Shown: piece after piece, positions 35,820-46,581 of the stretch
Numbering within the stretch: the first letter of the stretch is position 1
Layout: each line of letters opens with the position of its first letter
Assembly (NCBI GenBank): GCA_003260075.1
Contig: QLIY01000462.1
Coordinates: forward strand, 9,179 to 73,178
Direction of reading: 5' to 3'
Source: Phallusia mammillata
Lineage: Eukaryota > Chordata > Ascidiacea > Phlebobranchia > Ascidiidae
DNA length: 64,000 bases
Program-made: the position numbers and the translations under genes
Notes under the pieces: model-generated
What the model was told of the DNA's origin: nothing
What the model saw: only the letters and a program-made list of their open reading frames with translations
Database searches by the model: none

Positions 35820-37451
35820 CAGATGTCAGGCAAAACACACTTGCACAAACGTTAAAAGCGCGATGCCGATAAACTCTGCTACTGATCTACGGTATAAAGT
35901 TGCACACGTACTGAAATAACATGCATAAAAAATCGGCACTGTCTTGATTCGAAAGGCAACGCTGTGCTAGACAAACGCTTGTAAAACCATCTTAATAAAA
36001 CAGCACCCTAGGACTGGTAAACACCGTTTTATATGTAGCCTACTTTGGTATATACACATAACAATCATAAACATACCAGGCATAAAACAGAACTATTGTC
36101 AGATGATGCAAGGCAAATAATGATAAACTGGCCAAATGAAGATGGACAATGCATGAAACAGTTAACATGCGTTGACTTCCTTGTTCTATGAAAAACTCAA
36201 ATCAAGAGACAAAAACAGACTTTATAAAATGACTTATTAGGCCTACATTGTCCCGGCCGAACTTTTATCTGTTATCTAAAACTAAACAAAAAATCATAAC
36301 CTCACTCTTGTACGGAACACCTACCTATGCGCTTTTGCCACATTAAACATTAAAAGAAAATTTCGACCTGCAAATAGGCCTACACTCTTTTGAAAACAGG
36401 TGTGACTGCGAAACCCCAAGTAAAAGCGCCCGAGATTTCAATTCCACAGGCAAAATGCGCCGCTCATACAGTTTGCATAGCCCTTGGTGATTTATAGCTT
36501 CGGACTGCTCCGTGATAAACTGGACCCTGCCGCTATAATATAGTACAATAACTTGCAACCGTTTATATTTACAAAGTTTTGACACAATCAAGGCGACTGA
36601 ATTTGTCAATCCTGTCATGTACTACTATAATGACAGGGGTAAACAAAAATAATTATTTGTACCTTTAACACGCCCTAAACAATTTGAAACAGTAAGCGAT
36701 TTTTACCTATTGCCTTGTGCACAAACGTGTAAAATTACAAGTATATTTTAACTTATGCTACCAATTTAATCGTTCCCTAATTTCGGGTCCCAAACCTGTT
36801 CCATGTTGTAAGGTGCTGAGGTTTTGTCAAACATAGTCTTAATGTTCAAAACAAGAACTGATATCATTTACGCACACTCTCATATGAAGCAATTAAGAAC
36901 ACACAATTTAAAACTGCAGGCAAAAAGCACCGCTTGCGCAATAAACGCAATCCGCATTAAAATAGCTAAAAACTGCAGTCCACAAAGTCTTGAGTCAATA
37001 ATACTGCTCTGGCAAGTATACTTGCAGTACATTAGTGAACTGTTTTGACACTGTGCGAATAAATTCGCATTAATCCCACTACAACGGTGCAAAATTAAGC
37101 TTGTTTAACCAACATTACAACTGAATTGGTTGCAAACGTGTATTGTACAAATTACACCGTCCAAGTTCGCTTGTGCATAATAATAAAACCAACTGATTTA
37201 CCTAACTGTGTTTGTTGCATAAAAAGTCTTTTTTCCTCTTTTTTCCAAACTTATGTTCCTTCCAGTGAAGGATAAACAACACACGTATTGCAAGGGTATT
37301 TGATGGCTCACAAAACTTTTTCTCTTCGAACTGGCAGATTTTCAGCGACAATGGACAAAGCGAAAACAATACTTAGACAATCGGCAAACAGTTAAACAAC
37401 ACAACAGTTCTTTTAAACAATAACAAACTTCATTTTAAAAGTAAAACTTAC

Positions 37452-37540
37452 CTCAAATCAGTGCAGATTAAGTTTTGATCATCGAAAATATTCAAGATCA
37501 GGAAAGAGCGCCGCCATTTTGCTGCTTCTTTGAGCTTCAT
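37452..37540 (-). CDS. First coding exon of a minus-strand gene
   Basis: ATG at 37540 (minus) opens 29 codons plus two bases (MKLKEAAKWRRSFLILNIF and on) to a strong GTAAGT donor after TTTGAG. A CCGCCATTTT (YY1-type) element overlaps the exon (37511-37520) and a second lies upstream (37734-37743). The E-box palindrome GTCACGTGAC (37574-37583) is just before the start. These are promoter features typical of a broadly expressed gene. The remaining exons lie to the left and are not resolved; the terminal exon at 33855-34123 is a candidate. The protein is not recognised. Confidence 0.4.
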
Positions 37541-37559
37541 TACTTCGAAGTTCGAACAG

Positions 37560-37760
37560 GAAGTCCTGAGATGGTCACGTGACTAAAAATTTCCGCCAAA
37601 ACTGACGTTCTAGTAGTTTGGGCCAATCATAGCTTTGCAAAGATTCAAAATACAAGGTCAAAAATAAATGCAACCAATCAAGAGCTTTTACGTAGTTGCT
37701 TCCTGGTTCTCTTTGTTTGAAGACGACCGCATCCGCCATTTTGTGCAACAATTTAGAAAT
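37560..37760 (-). promoter_or_regulatory. Promoter with CACGTG palindrome and YY1-type sites
   Basis: GTCACGTGAC at 37574-37583 is a full 10-bp palindrome and equals the CLEAR-type E-box bound by MiT/TFE factors in vertebrates. CCGCCATTTT lies at 37734-37743. The strand of transcription is inferred from the exon at 37452-37540. Confidence 0.4.
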
Positions 37761-38658
37761 CAGCATTTTTAAACCCATTGGCCACGAAAACAAAACTTTA
37801 GCCATATATACCATATTTTAGGCCATTTTTATGGTATTTTTTACTTTAATTAATTTTTAAAACCTAGCAAAACTAAAAAAACAGAGTGAAAATGCATTTC
37901 GGTGTGGACTAGGCCTACTATGTAGCCTATCAGTTAAGTGTATACAAAATGAAATAAAATTTACCGCTAGAATGTAGCCTGCCTAACACAGGGCACTTCG
38001 ACAAACCGAGTTAATAAGGTACAAATTAAAATTTACATCAAACAGTCAAAACTTTGAAAGTTAATTAGGTACTTTGATAAAGTTCCGATGGGGTCGCCGA
38101 ACATAATTTAATTATATGGAGGAAACTAGGTAAGACAACCAAAAAATAGGCTATTGCTGCGACACAAACATAACGTAGGCCCACGTATGCCGGCGGTTTG
38201 TAAGTCATATGTTATATGTAAGTCTTGGTAAAAGTTCCTGGACCCTGGTTTCATGGACCTTGGGTTCATGGCTAGAAAACTTTTAGATTTGAGTTCCATG
38301 TGAATCAGCAGCCGTTTGTGTCACAATGCAAATAGGAGGACTGATGGACATGTAGTTTAACGTCTCCAGAAATCTGGTAGGGCCAATCTGAAGTTTGGAA
38401 AAAATCATCTAAGTTTTACTTTTATTATGTGTCGCAATATATTAACTTTGCATAATGCAGTGGTTTGATCAGGTGCCAATAGGGTATTCCCCAGCATAAG
38501 CCCCAGGGCCAGGCTGTTGTTTTTGTTTGGAATTGTTGTTATTGTCAGGCAACTTTGTGTCATGTAAAAATTGCTGGTTTACCTACTGGCTGTTTATTTG
38601 TGTTTGCCTGTGGAATGGCAATCCGAAATTTTAACATTATTTATTTATTTACTAATTG

Positions 38659-38711
38659 ATTCTATTTGAATTAGGTTGCTTTGGATTTCTATTTGAAAAA
38701 GATTGCTTTGG
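38659..38711 (+). repeat. Spliced-leader-like sequence, duplicated, at retrotransposon start
   Basis: 38659-38674 reads ATTCTATTTGAATTAG, one base different from the 16-nt Ciona spliced leader as I remember it (ATTCTATTTGAATAAG). After GTTGCTTTGG a second, more decayed copy follows (ATTTCTATTTGAAAAAG, then ATTGCTTTGG). The coding part of the retrotransposon begins right after. The layout suggests a trans-spliced transcript that was copied back into DNA. Confidence 0.5.
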
Positions 38712-40830
38712 CAGAGGATAGAATCCCTGAGAAATGAGATCCGGGAGAGTAAAAACACCACCGACTCAACCCTAAAGGAGCTGTTAAATGAGCTCAGGGA
38801 GATTCGCAAGAGCCAAAAATTCTTGCAAGAACAACATGTTAAAACTCAGCATGTAAACAACGAGGTTGAAATGAAAATCCTAAAAACTGAAAATAGGAAA
38901 CTAAAATAGGTTGTTATAGATCTACAGTCACAAACCACCTCCAATGCCGAGAACTTACATGATCTGGATCTGTATGATCGAAGACCGTGCTTGGAATTCA
39001 AGGGCCTGCCTTATTTGGAAAATGAGTGCACCGATGATTTAGTCATCTCTGCCGTGAAGAGGCTCCATCTCCAAGCCTGACATTAGCATCTCTTACCGAC
39101 TTAGGAGAGCTTCCTTGCCCTATGAGCTGGAAAGTGAGAGATGCCATATATTCTAACCGGTACAAATTGAAACAATCCAACAAAGGTGTAGCCCTGATTC
39201 GGTATGACGTCTTTGATGGGCCTGGCGTACTGTGGTGAGCCCCTGTCAACCAAATTTTCATCAATGAAACCCTGACAAAGAAGAATAGGAAGAGATTTAA
39301 CAACTATCTATGGTTCAAGAAGGAGCCAATTTCACCACATTAGGACAAGAAACGAAGTAACATTCTTGAAGAAGCATGACAACAGTAACATCATAGCCAT
39401 CAGGAGTGACAAAGACTTGGTAAGGCATGAGATTTATTAACACTTGTTTCAAGTAAACCTACAAAAATATTTTCTTTCTCCCATGAAATGTAACAAGTGT
39501 ACAAGTGATCTCAACAGTAACACCCCATACTTTTGTACCCGATGCCTATTGTCCTATTTACCCTTCTGCAATGCTAGTAACTTAGAGCTAGTGTATGCCA
39601 TTTCACCCATTAAAACACCACATCCACACTGTTTATTATCAAACTTCAATCACATCCATTCAGATTACTATGATTGTGCATCCTTGAAGTGTGCCCTGAA
39701 AAAACTTAGAAAGACAAAGAAAGAAAAAACAAACCTGCTTTAGAACTATGGGTTATAGATATGGTCAGATCCCCTGACATTATTATGATAACTGAGACTA
39801 GAATAACCCTGAATGGCACAACCACTGCTACTGATACCATAGGATATAACTTCCATCACACTAATACTCCTCATAGTACTGGAGGAGTTGGAGTATATAT
39901 AAAATAATAAACCACATATTACACATAGTGTAAGATCAGACATTGAACTTACTGCCCCAGATACTAAAAACCTTTGGATGCAACTTAAATTAAAGCAAAA
40001 AAATGTTATATTGGGAGTAATATACTGACATCCAAAATATTCATTTGCTGTGTTCCAGGATGCACTATCACCAATATTGCATAAACTGAATGATACCAAG
40101 CATTGTATATATGTGGGGATTTTAACATAGACCTCATGCAGTACAAGTAAGCAAAAAGCATTAAATTTTTTTTAGATTCTATGCAAATTTATGGTCTATC
40201 ACGGTTAATATGTTAACCCACACATATAACAAACCACAGCCAAACACTCATTGACCATTTTTTACACCAACAATGTAAATATTACCTGCAAATCAGGAAT
40301 ACTAACTGCAGACATTTCCGACCAACTACCTACTTTTGTGTTATTGCATTCAACTTGTTGTGATATAACAGAAAAAATCCTAGGCAGAAATGATACCTTA
40401 TTTCACAGTAAAGATTTTATTTTGAACATAAAAGATGCTGTTAGAAACATACCACTTTCGAATAAAACCATATTGCACAAATTCACTTGTTTCAATCATT
40501 TAGTCATTTAATCCACAAAAATATCATTTAATCCACAAAATACTGCAAAGACATGAACCACTTACCACAATAACTAGAAGAAGAAGGAACTTGGCCAAAA
40601 AACCTTGGATAAGCAAGGGTATTTATAAGTCAATCAAAATAAAATGTATCATGCATTATGTAAGTCAGGATTCTAAAGTGCAAGTAAACATAACCAATAT
40701 AAACAGTACCATAACAAGCTTAACCACATTTTAAGAGAGGCTAACACAGGCATATTGAGAAAGAACTAACAGATCACAGAAATAATATTGATGAAATTTG
40801 GAAAATCAAGTCATTCAAATAACAGGACAC
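38703..40830 (+). mobile_element. Decayed non-LTR retrotransposon, 5' part only
   Basis: First frame: a coiled coil (ESLRNEIRESKNTT, LKELLNELREIRK), then LYDRRPCLEFKGLP, YSNRYKLKQSNKGVALIRYD and INETLTKKNRKRF, the layout of a LINE ORF1 RNA-binding protein, with frame breaks. Second frame from about 39480: a Cys-rich start (CNKCTSDL, CTRC), then an endonuclease (PDIIMITETRI, GGVGVYIK, VILGVIY, HITNHSQTLIDHF). The linker before the reverse transcriptase (RRRRNLAKKPWISKGIYKSI) follows. This fits the CR1/L2 group. Multiple stops and shifts show it is dead. It stops near 40.83 kb before any reverse transcriptase motif. Confidence 0.8.
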
Positions 40831-41304
40831 TTGACTCGATAACCTATGGGGTTTTTTGGTGTCCTTACTGTTTACAATCCGTTCAACAATGGAACTGTGA
40901 TGATGAAGTGACGCAAATAAAATTTGACTTGTCTTGAAGCTGTATTTTATGTATCTAATATACCTTATACCCAAGTAAAGAGATAGATTAATAAGAGATA
41001 TAACTATATTTTGATTTTAGAAAATTGCTAAAGATCAAGTTGTGTAATTCAGCTCATCTTATTCCTATCTTGTTGCCATGGGACCTATTGAAAAGAAAAT
41101 CGCTGAATTTATAACTGCTTGCTGTGTATAAAAGGTTACTTAAGTAAAACATGACCAAGTTACCCAAGAAGAAAAGTATATCCAGGTAATGTATACAATC
41201 ATAACTATTATTAGTTTCTTGTCTATGTGTGCTTCTGTTTATAGTAGTGTACAAATAAACTGTATTATACAAACAAACTGTAACAAACATCCATATGTTT
41301 GCAG

Positions 41305-41464
41305 AAAATCAAGGCCTCGGAAAATTTATTCACACGAATCCAAATATGTTTTCTAACTTGTTTCACTCGACTTTACACAAAGTTAACCAGAAGTTACACT
41401 CCCCAGCTTGTTAGAAAATCTTTTCAGCCAGATACTCCAGCCGACTCAACGATTATTAACATGG
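41305..41464 (+). CDS. Probable internal coding exon
   Basis: TGTTTGCAG acceptor, 160 nt without a stop in one frame (ENLFTRIQICFLTCFTRLYT, then RSYTPQLVRKSFQPDTPAD), ending ATGG before GTAAGA. It leaves one base of a split codon. It may belong to the same gene as the zinc-finger exon at 42999-43126, but phases need an exon between them. Confidence 0.4.
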
Positions 41465-41543
41465 GTAAGAAACTATAACTATTTATAGTACTAGTGTTTT
41501 ATCTGAATTAAAGCTTGATGATATTGAACATATTGGGTTAGAA

Positions 41544-41988
41544 CAGTGTGGTCCAACTTTATTTTGTTGCGGGCCATTCAAAATCGTTAACTTACTACGC
41601 GGGCCAAGGTTTAAATTTTTGCAGGAAAAACTTTTTCTGGGTCAAACTCTAGGGTAACTATACACCTTTTTCATCTATAGATAAGTTTATTTTTATATTT
41701 TATAGTATTTACCAAGTAAAAGCTGTCAAAAACATTCAGTCTCCACTCTAGCACAAAAATGCCCCTGAACGGTTTATAGAAGCAGAGCCCTTTATTACAT
41801 AACAATGCCTTGTCATGCGTCACAATAGGAGATTTTGCAGTTTTGAGTGTGCTTTAATCCTAACATTTTGAAAACATTGAATTATTGAAGACTTATAAGT
41901 TGTCATTAAAATGTTGGGACTTTCACAGGCCAACAAAATTATCTCGTGGGCCACAATTGGCCCGCGGGCCTGCAGTTGGACCTTGCTG
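41544..41988. mobile_element. hAT-type element, 445 bp
   Basis: Ends CAGTGTGGTCCAAC and GTTGGACCTTGCTG. Perfect 8-bp duplication GGTTAGAA at 41536-41543 and 41989-41996. GCGGGCC and GGGCCACAATTGGCCCGC phrases are typical of the family. Confidence 0.92.
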
Positions 41989-42688
41989 GGTTAGAATATT
42001 CATTTCTAAAGTAAGTTATTGTAAATTCTGGCTGTGCTTTACCATTGTTACTTATTGCTTAGCTTTTGACTATTGAAGGTAAATTTGTATATTTATGTGG
42101 ATAAAAATGAAATTACCACAAATAAATTACAAGCCATACTTTGTGACATCATGTTGCATGCTAAATTGGTTTGAATAATTACCTTCCCATTCCAATATTT
42201 CTAGTTTTGATTTGCAAAACTATAAAATCTACTATGTGTATACACATATATATAACTTACCCTCATTTTTTACCATTTAAACACTTTCAGTGCTGCGCAT
42301 GCTTTGCAAACAAGTGCTCAGTAGGAGAAATCATACCTGTGCATTAGCATTAGCATAATTTTGGTCAGGCCAATCCAAACCTTTGCCTAACAAAATTTCT
42401 GCCATGTTGCTTGATGTTATGTATTTTGTAATCATGTTTTCTGCTGTTTGCTGTATTATCCACTTCTGCATAAAAATTACTACTTAACTACCAAACTTTT
42501 GCTAGAACAAGTGGCTTTGTTCTATTTCTTTTAAAACATTGTTGCATGTTGCTCTCTGCTTTCTAGCATTTAATAATGTGGACAATTCCTCTTCCTAATT
42601 AAGCTATGCTTTGATGGTGTACACTACACCACTTGTGCTGTATAAAATTTGTGCAAGTCATGAGTAATCAATTCTATGTTGTTTACAG

Positions 42689-42990
42689 CAGGGGTGTGCA
42701 ACCTGCGGCCTGCGGGCCAAATGTGGCCCGTTGATAAAGGTTGTGCGGCCCGCGGAGATGCTGGAATTTTCTAATTCAGTCCTATTATCATGCATTTCAG
42801 ATTGGTGCGCCCGGTGCATTTCCTATGCGACCTGGCAATAATGCGACTATTAATCAATGCGACTTTTACTTGTTAACTCTATATAACCATATTTGGTATG
42901 CAACAAATTAAAATCAACTTGTGGTGCGGCCCGCGATCTGATCATGGTAATTGTATTTGGCCCAACAGTGAAAAAGGTTGCACACCCCTG
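42689..42990. mobile_element. hAT-type MITE next to a coding exon
   Basis: Ends CAGGGGTGTGCAACC and GGTTGCACACCCCTG are a perfect pair. Perfect duplication GTTTACAG at 42681-42688 and 42991-42998. The duplicated bases read as a splice acceptor, and the zinc-finger frame is open from the right-hand copy. Confidence 0.93.
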
Positions 42991-42998
42991 GTTTACAG

Positions 42999-43126
42999 AA
43001 TCCTTGGTGGTAATTGTGATATTAATGTCATGCTTTACAGAAAACATCCCTGTCCAAATTGTAACTCTGCATTTGAGGAGTTTGATGGATTGGAAAAACA
43101 TATATTTGACCATATTTGTTCATGGT
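42999..43126 (+). CDS. Exon with one C2H2 zinc finger
   Basis: From the acceptor-like GTTTACAG (or a second one, CTTTACAG, before 43041) the frame reads ILGGNCDINVMLYRKH and then CPNCNSAFEEFDGLEKHIFD followed by H. This is C-x2-C-x12-H-x3-H, a classical zinc finger with the usual F and L positions; zinc-binding Cys codons are at 43051 and 43060, His codons at 43099 and 43111. It ends TTCATG before a GTAATG donor, or runs to a TAA at 43128 if not spliced. A following exon to a strong GTAAGT at 43250 may continue it. Role: probably nucleic-acid binding, nuclear. Confidence 0.5.
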
Positions 43127-43949
43127 AATGAACCCAAACAGGAGTTAGCCACCTGATGAACCTTTAAATTACTAACAAGGGAGACTAGCGGTACATTAAC
43201 AACAAGGAGATGCAGGAGATGGAAGTGCACATTAGGGTCACCCACTTTGCCAGTAAGTTTGTTTATTGATTTATTTCGGAGTTTATCACAACCATTTTTT
43301 TAAATGATTTTAAATGACTTATAGACATACCTGAATTAAAACTTTTTGTCAATAGCAATAGGATATTTAATTAGTTCTGCTTTGACTTGATTTCAATCAA
43401 AATATGTAAATGTAAATTTTTTTATTACTAGGTTTTACAATCAGCGGTACACCAAGTCAGCAACATTACATGCAAATTGTGGACAACATTTTCTGCATGT
43501 ACGTTTTTGAGAGCCAGCATTAGTGCAGTAGTTGTGTACCAAATCAGATCGTTTTAACTTTCCAGCTCAAAACTGGTGAGGAACCCAAGTTGAGTAGCAA
43601 GTTAATTCAAATATGTTTTCAAATCATGTCATGAACTTACTACGTTTTCTGTTGTGGTTGATTAGGATATGGGTAAGAAGTGAATCATTATGCACCAACT
43701 TTTAATGGCTGAAACCGAATCTGTTACGAAACCAATTTAAAAGCGTTTTCTGCCTTTTCCAAATCTCCAAAGAAACCAAATCGGCCGAATGAATTCGGCA
43801 AATCGAATATGAGGTACATCTCTAGTTTCAATCCCACCGCAGGCTAGATTTTTCTTGACTACGCCTTGTCACATGGGAAGAACGACTTGATTCGGTATAA
43901 CGCCTTCAATCCCTGGTCGTTGTTATACAATAAAACAGTGATTGATTAA

Positions 43950-45330
43950 GCAGAGACACTGCAGACAAGTAATCACGTCACTTCCATATGTGTGGTTCAC
44001 GAATTTTCACCCACCTGTCTTCCGTTATTTTTCTTACTACCGTTAGGCAAACAGCATGTGTACATGTTGTCAACGATTTGCCTGGGCCGGAATTAGCATG
44101 TTCGAAAAAGGAGAATCCCAGGGATACACCACACTGGGCGCACGAATTCATTATTATTTTGTAGCTGCTCTTCTGCAAAGAAGAGTTTGACTAAGCTGTC
44201 TCTGGCGATTATTTCATCATTATATCGGCTAGCCTACAATACTTAAAAAGATCCGACATATTTCCGCGCATACCTACATGTGATACTCTAACATGAACAG
44301 CATCTAGGGTTGTTTAGTTAAGGAACATTGCGATTGGAATATTTCCAGCTGGTCTAACTAGGAAGTATGACAGTGGGGTATGGGGGGCTAAATTGATTTA
44401 CTAAGTTGTCTATAAAGATGTTGAAAATTTTAAAATGTTTTTACAATGCATGGAAATTTATGACAAAAACGTGATTTTAACAGAGTGCTTACAACTTTCT
44501 TTCTCTGGTTTCGCTTACAGTTCTATAGTTTATTTGTTATTGCTGCAAAGTAAGTCATAACAAAACAGTACTTATGAAATATATTTTTATGTTATGATTA
44601 GGTGTCGTTGAAACAGCTATGATAACTGCACCTGGAACTTGAATTGCATAATGCCTGCACCGACATGCCGAATTATTGCATGTTATCTTTTCCTGGCGAG
44701 TGTGATGCATTTTCAGAGGTGTGCGTCAATGCAAGGTAAACTCCAACAAAGCAAAATCATCAATTTATGTAGTTACTTGTTTATTAAAATTCTCAGTACC
44801 TTATATGTTAGTATGTAGTAGACCCTATACCTAGTAGCGGGCAATGGTTGGCAGCTTATCGATGATGTATTATTGACTATTAGTCTGGAGTAAAAAAAGG
44901 ACAGTGTTGTAAAATAGTAATAATAAGCAATTTTGGTTATGGCGTGTTTTAAAACAGTGGTCGGATTTGCAAAAAAAAAATTAACTTGCAAAAAAGGTTG
45001 CCGACCCCTGTTCTAAAAGACGTTGTGGTGCTTTATTAAGAACAACTTATTCTGTCAAAACCGAATGTTTTCAAAAATCAATTTTAAAGCATAATACGTG
45101 TCTTTGCCTTTTCTAAATAACGCTTTGATGGCCCTGGTCGTTGTAGTACAATAAAACAGTGATTAATTAAGCAGAGACACTGCAGACAAGTAATTACGTC
45201 ACTTCCTTATGAGTTGTATCGCGAATTCACAATTACCTGTCTTCTGTTACTTTTCTTGCTACCATTGGCGCTTTGTACGATTTTAGTTTTGACGACATGT
45301 GTTTTCAACAGACAAACTAACGTTGCTTCA
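43950..45330 (+). repeat. Duplicated gene-flank segment
   Basis: About 150 bp starting GACACTGCAGACAAGTAATCACGTCACTTCC is found at 43950-44110 and 45170-45330, and again, more diverged, at 54805-54935. Each copy at 45.2 and 54.8 kb lies a few hundred bases before an LCCL exon or pseudoexon, so it marks the ancestral duplication unit. The frame at 45214-45438 is hydrophobic but has no ATG. Confidence 0.6.
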
Positions 45331-46496
45331 AAAGAAACACCATGTTTCCAGTGTCAACCACATAGACTTAACCTAATTGTTAGTATAATGCTATTAAGTT
45401 TATGTTTTTTCCTAACTGTTTTCATTCATCGCCATTGAAGATCTGAAAGTAATTTAGCACAGTGCAGCGTTTGTCTTGGTTTTTGTAACAAAAAAAAAAC
45501 GATTTAAAGTATAACAACCTCTATTTAACGATATCATTTTTTATTTAGCCACATGCGACACAAAACTGTCGGATTTAAAACACTCGATCACAAAAGTGAT
45601 TTGTCCCGGCGGCTGTTGGATGCAACATTCAGATTTATGTGGGACTGACGACTACGCCAGCGGTCCTCTGTGTCTTGCTGCGATGCACGCTGGACTGATG
45701 GACGGTAAGTTTATGACTAAGTCGTAGCCGTAGCCTACAGTAAACCCATACATTACCTTATAATATTGAACCACGTACAAAATTTGTATTGAAGTTGTGA
45801 CGTTTTTTCCACATTTATCTTATATTTGCATTGCAACATATAAAAACTCTGGAAAAACTATTATTTAGGCGAAGGAGGATATTTTGAGGTGTTTAAAAGC
45901 GACCCACTTCCCATGTATGAAGGCACAACAAGATTTGGCGTAATCAGCAGATCATGTGATTCTGCCTCAAATACATATTCATTTCAAAGTAAGATTTTTC
46001 GCATATCCTACATTACGAGGCAATCCCCATAATTTGTTTGTTTTTCTACATAGTGAAATGCAGCACAAAGGGAAACTCAGAATTTTCCATTACTCATGTG
46101 GTTTGTCCTTCCGGTTGTCCTTCCAACTACGTTTGTGGAACAAACCCGTACAACAGCGATTCGTCTGTTTGTGCAGCTGCTATTAACGCAGGAGTTTTAA
46201 CTGGTTTGTAGATTATTTTTTTGTTTGTTTCCAACAAATTGCAAATTTGTTTTATTTTTTAGATAGCGGAGGTGCGGTGACTTTTTACTTGCGTGAAAGT
46301 AAAGGAACGCATTTGAAATGTGGAATTTCGCGCAGTTCTTTTAACTTTGTTGGTATGTTTTTGTAGATTTTATTTATTTCTTTTTGTTAACAAAGCATTG
46401 ATAACGTTATGGACTGGTTTATTACACAACACTACAATACTAAGTATCACAAAGCAGTCATGAACGACGTTTAAACTCACAATCCTATTGTTCTAA

Positions 46497-46581
<85 letters not shown>

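Larger units (their letters stand above)
24774..37080 (-). repeat. Seven-copy cassette with TATA-like box and hairpin
   Basis: Copies near 24774-25030, 25480-25750, 26395-26580, 26885-27010, 35515-35700, 36425-36610 and 36900-37080. On the minus strand each has a conserved CAATATTATAG or close variant, then most have CAGTTTATCACGCAGCAG and, further on, GAGCGGCGCTTTTTGCC. In the first two copies the segments around CACGCAGTAG and CTACTGCGTG can pair as a hairpin. The copy at 24774 ends at a GTAAAG donor after GTACAGCTGCAG, so the cassette may be a promoter with a first exon. Frames differ between copies, which argues against protein coding. A small structured RNA or a transposon relic are alternatives. 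Confidence 0.5.

Noticed and set aside
45214-45438. Hydrophobic 74-codon frame that looks like a membrane protein
   Set aside because: There is no ATG at its start, and the segment is a duplicated flank whose other copies are not open.
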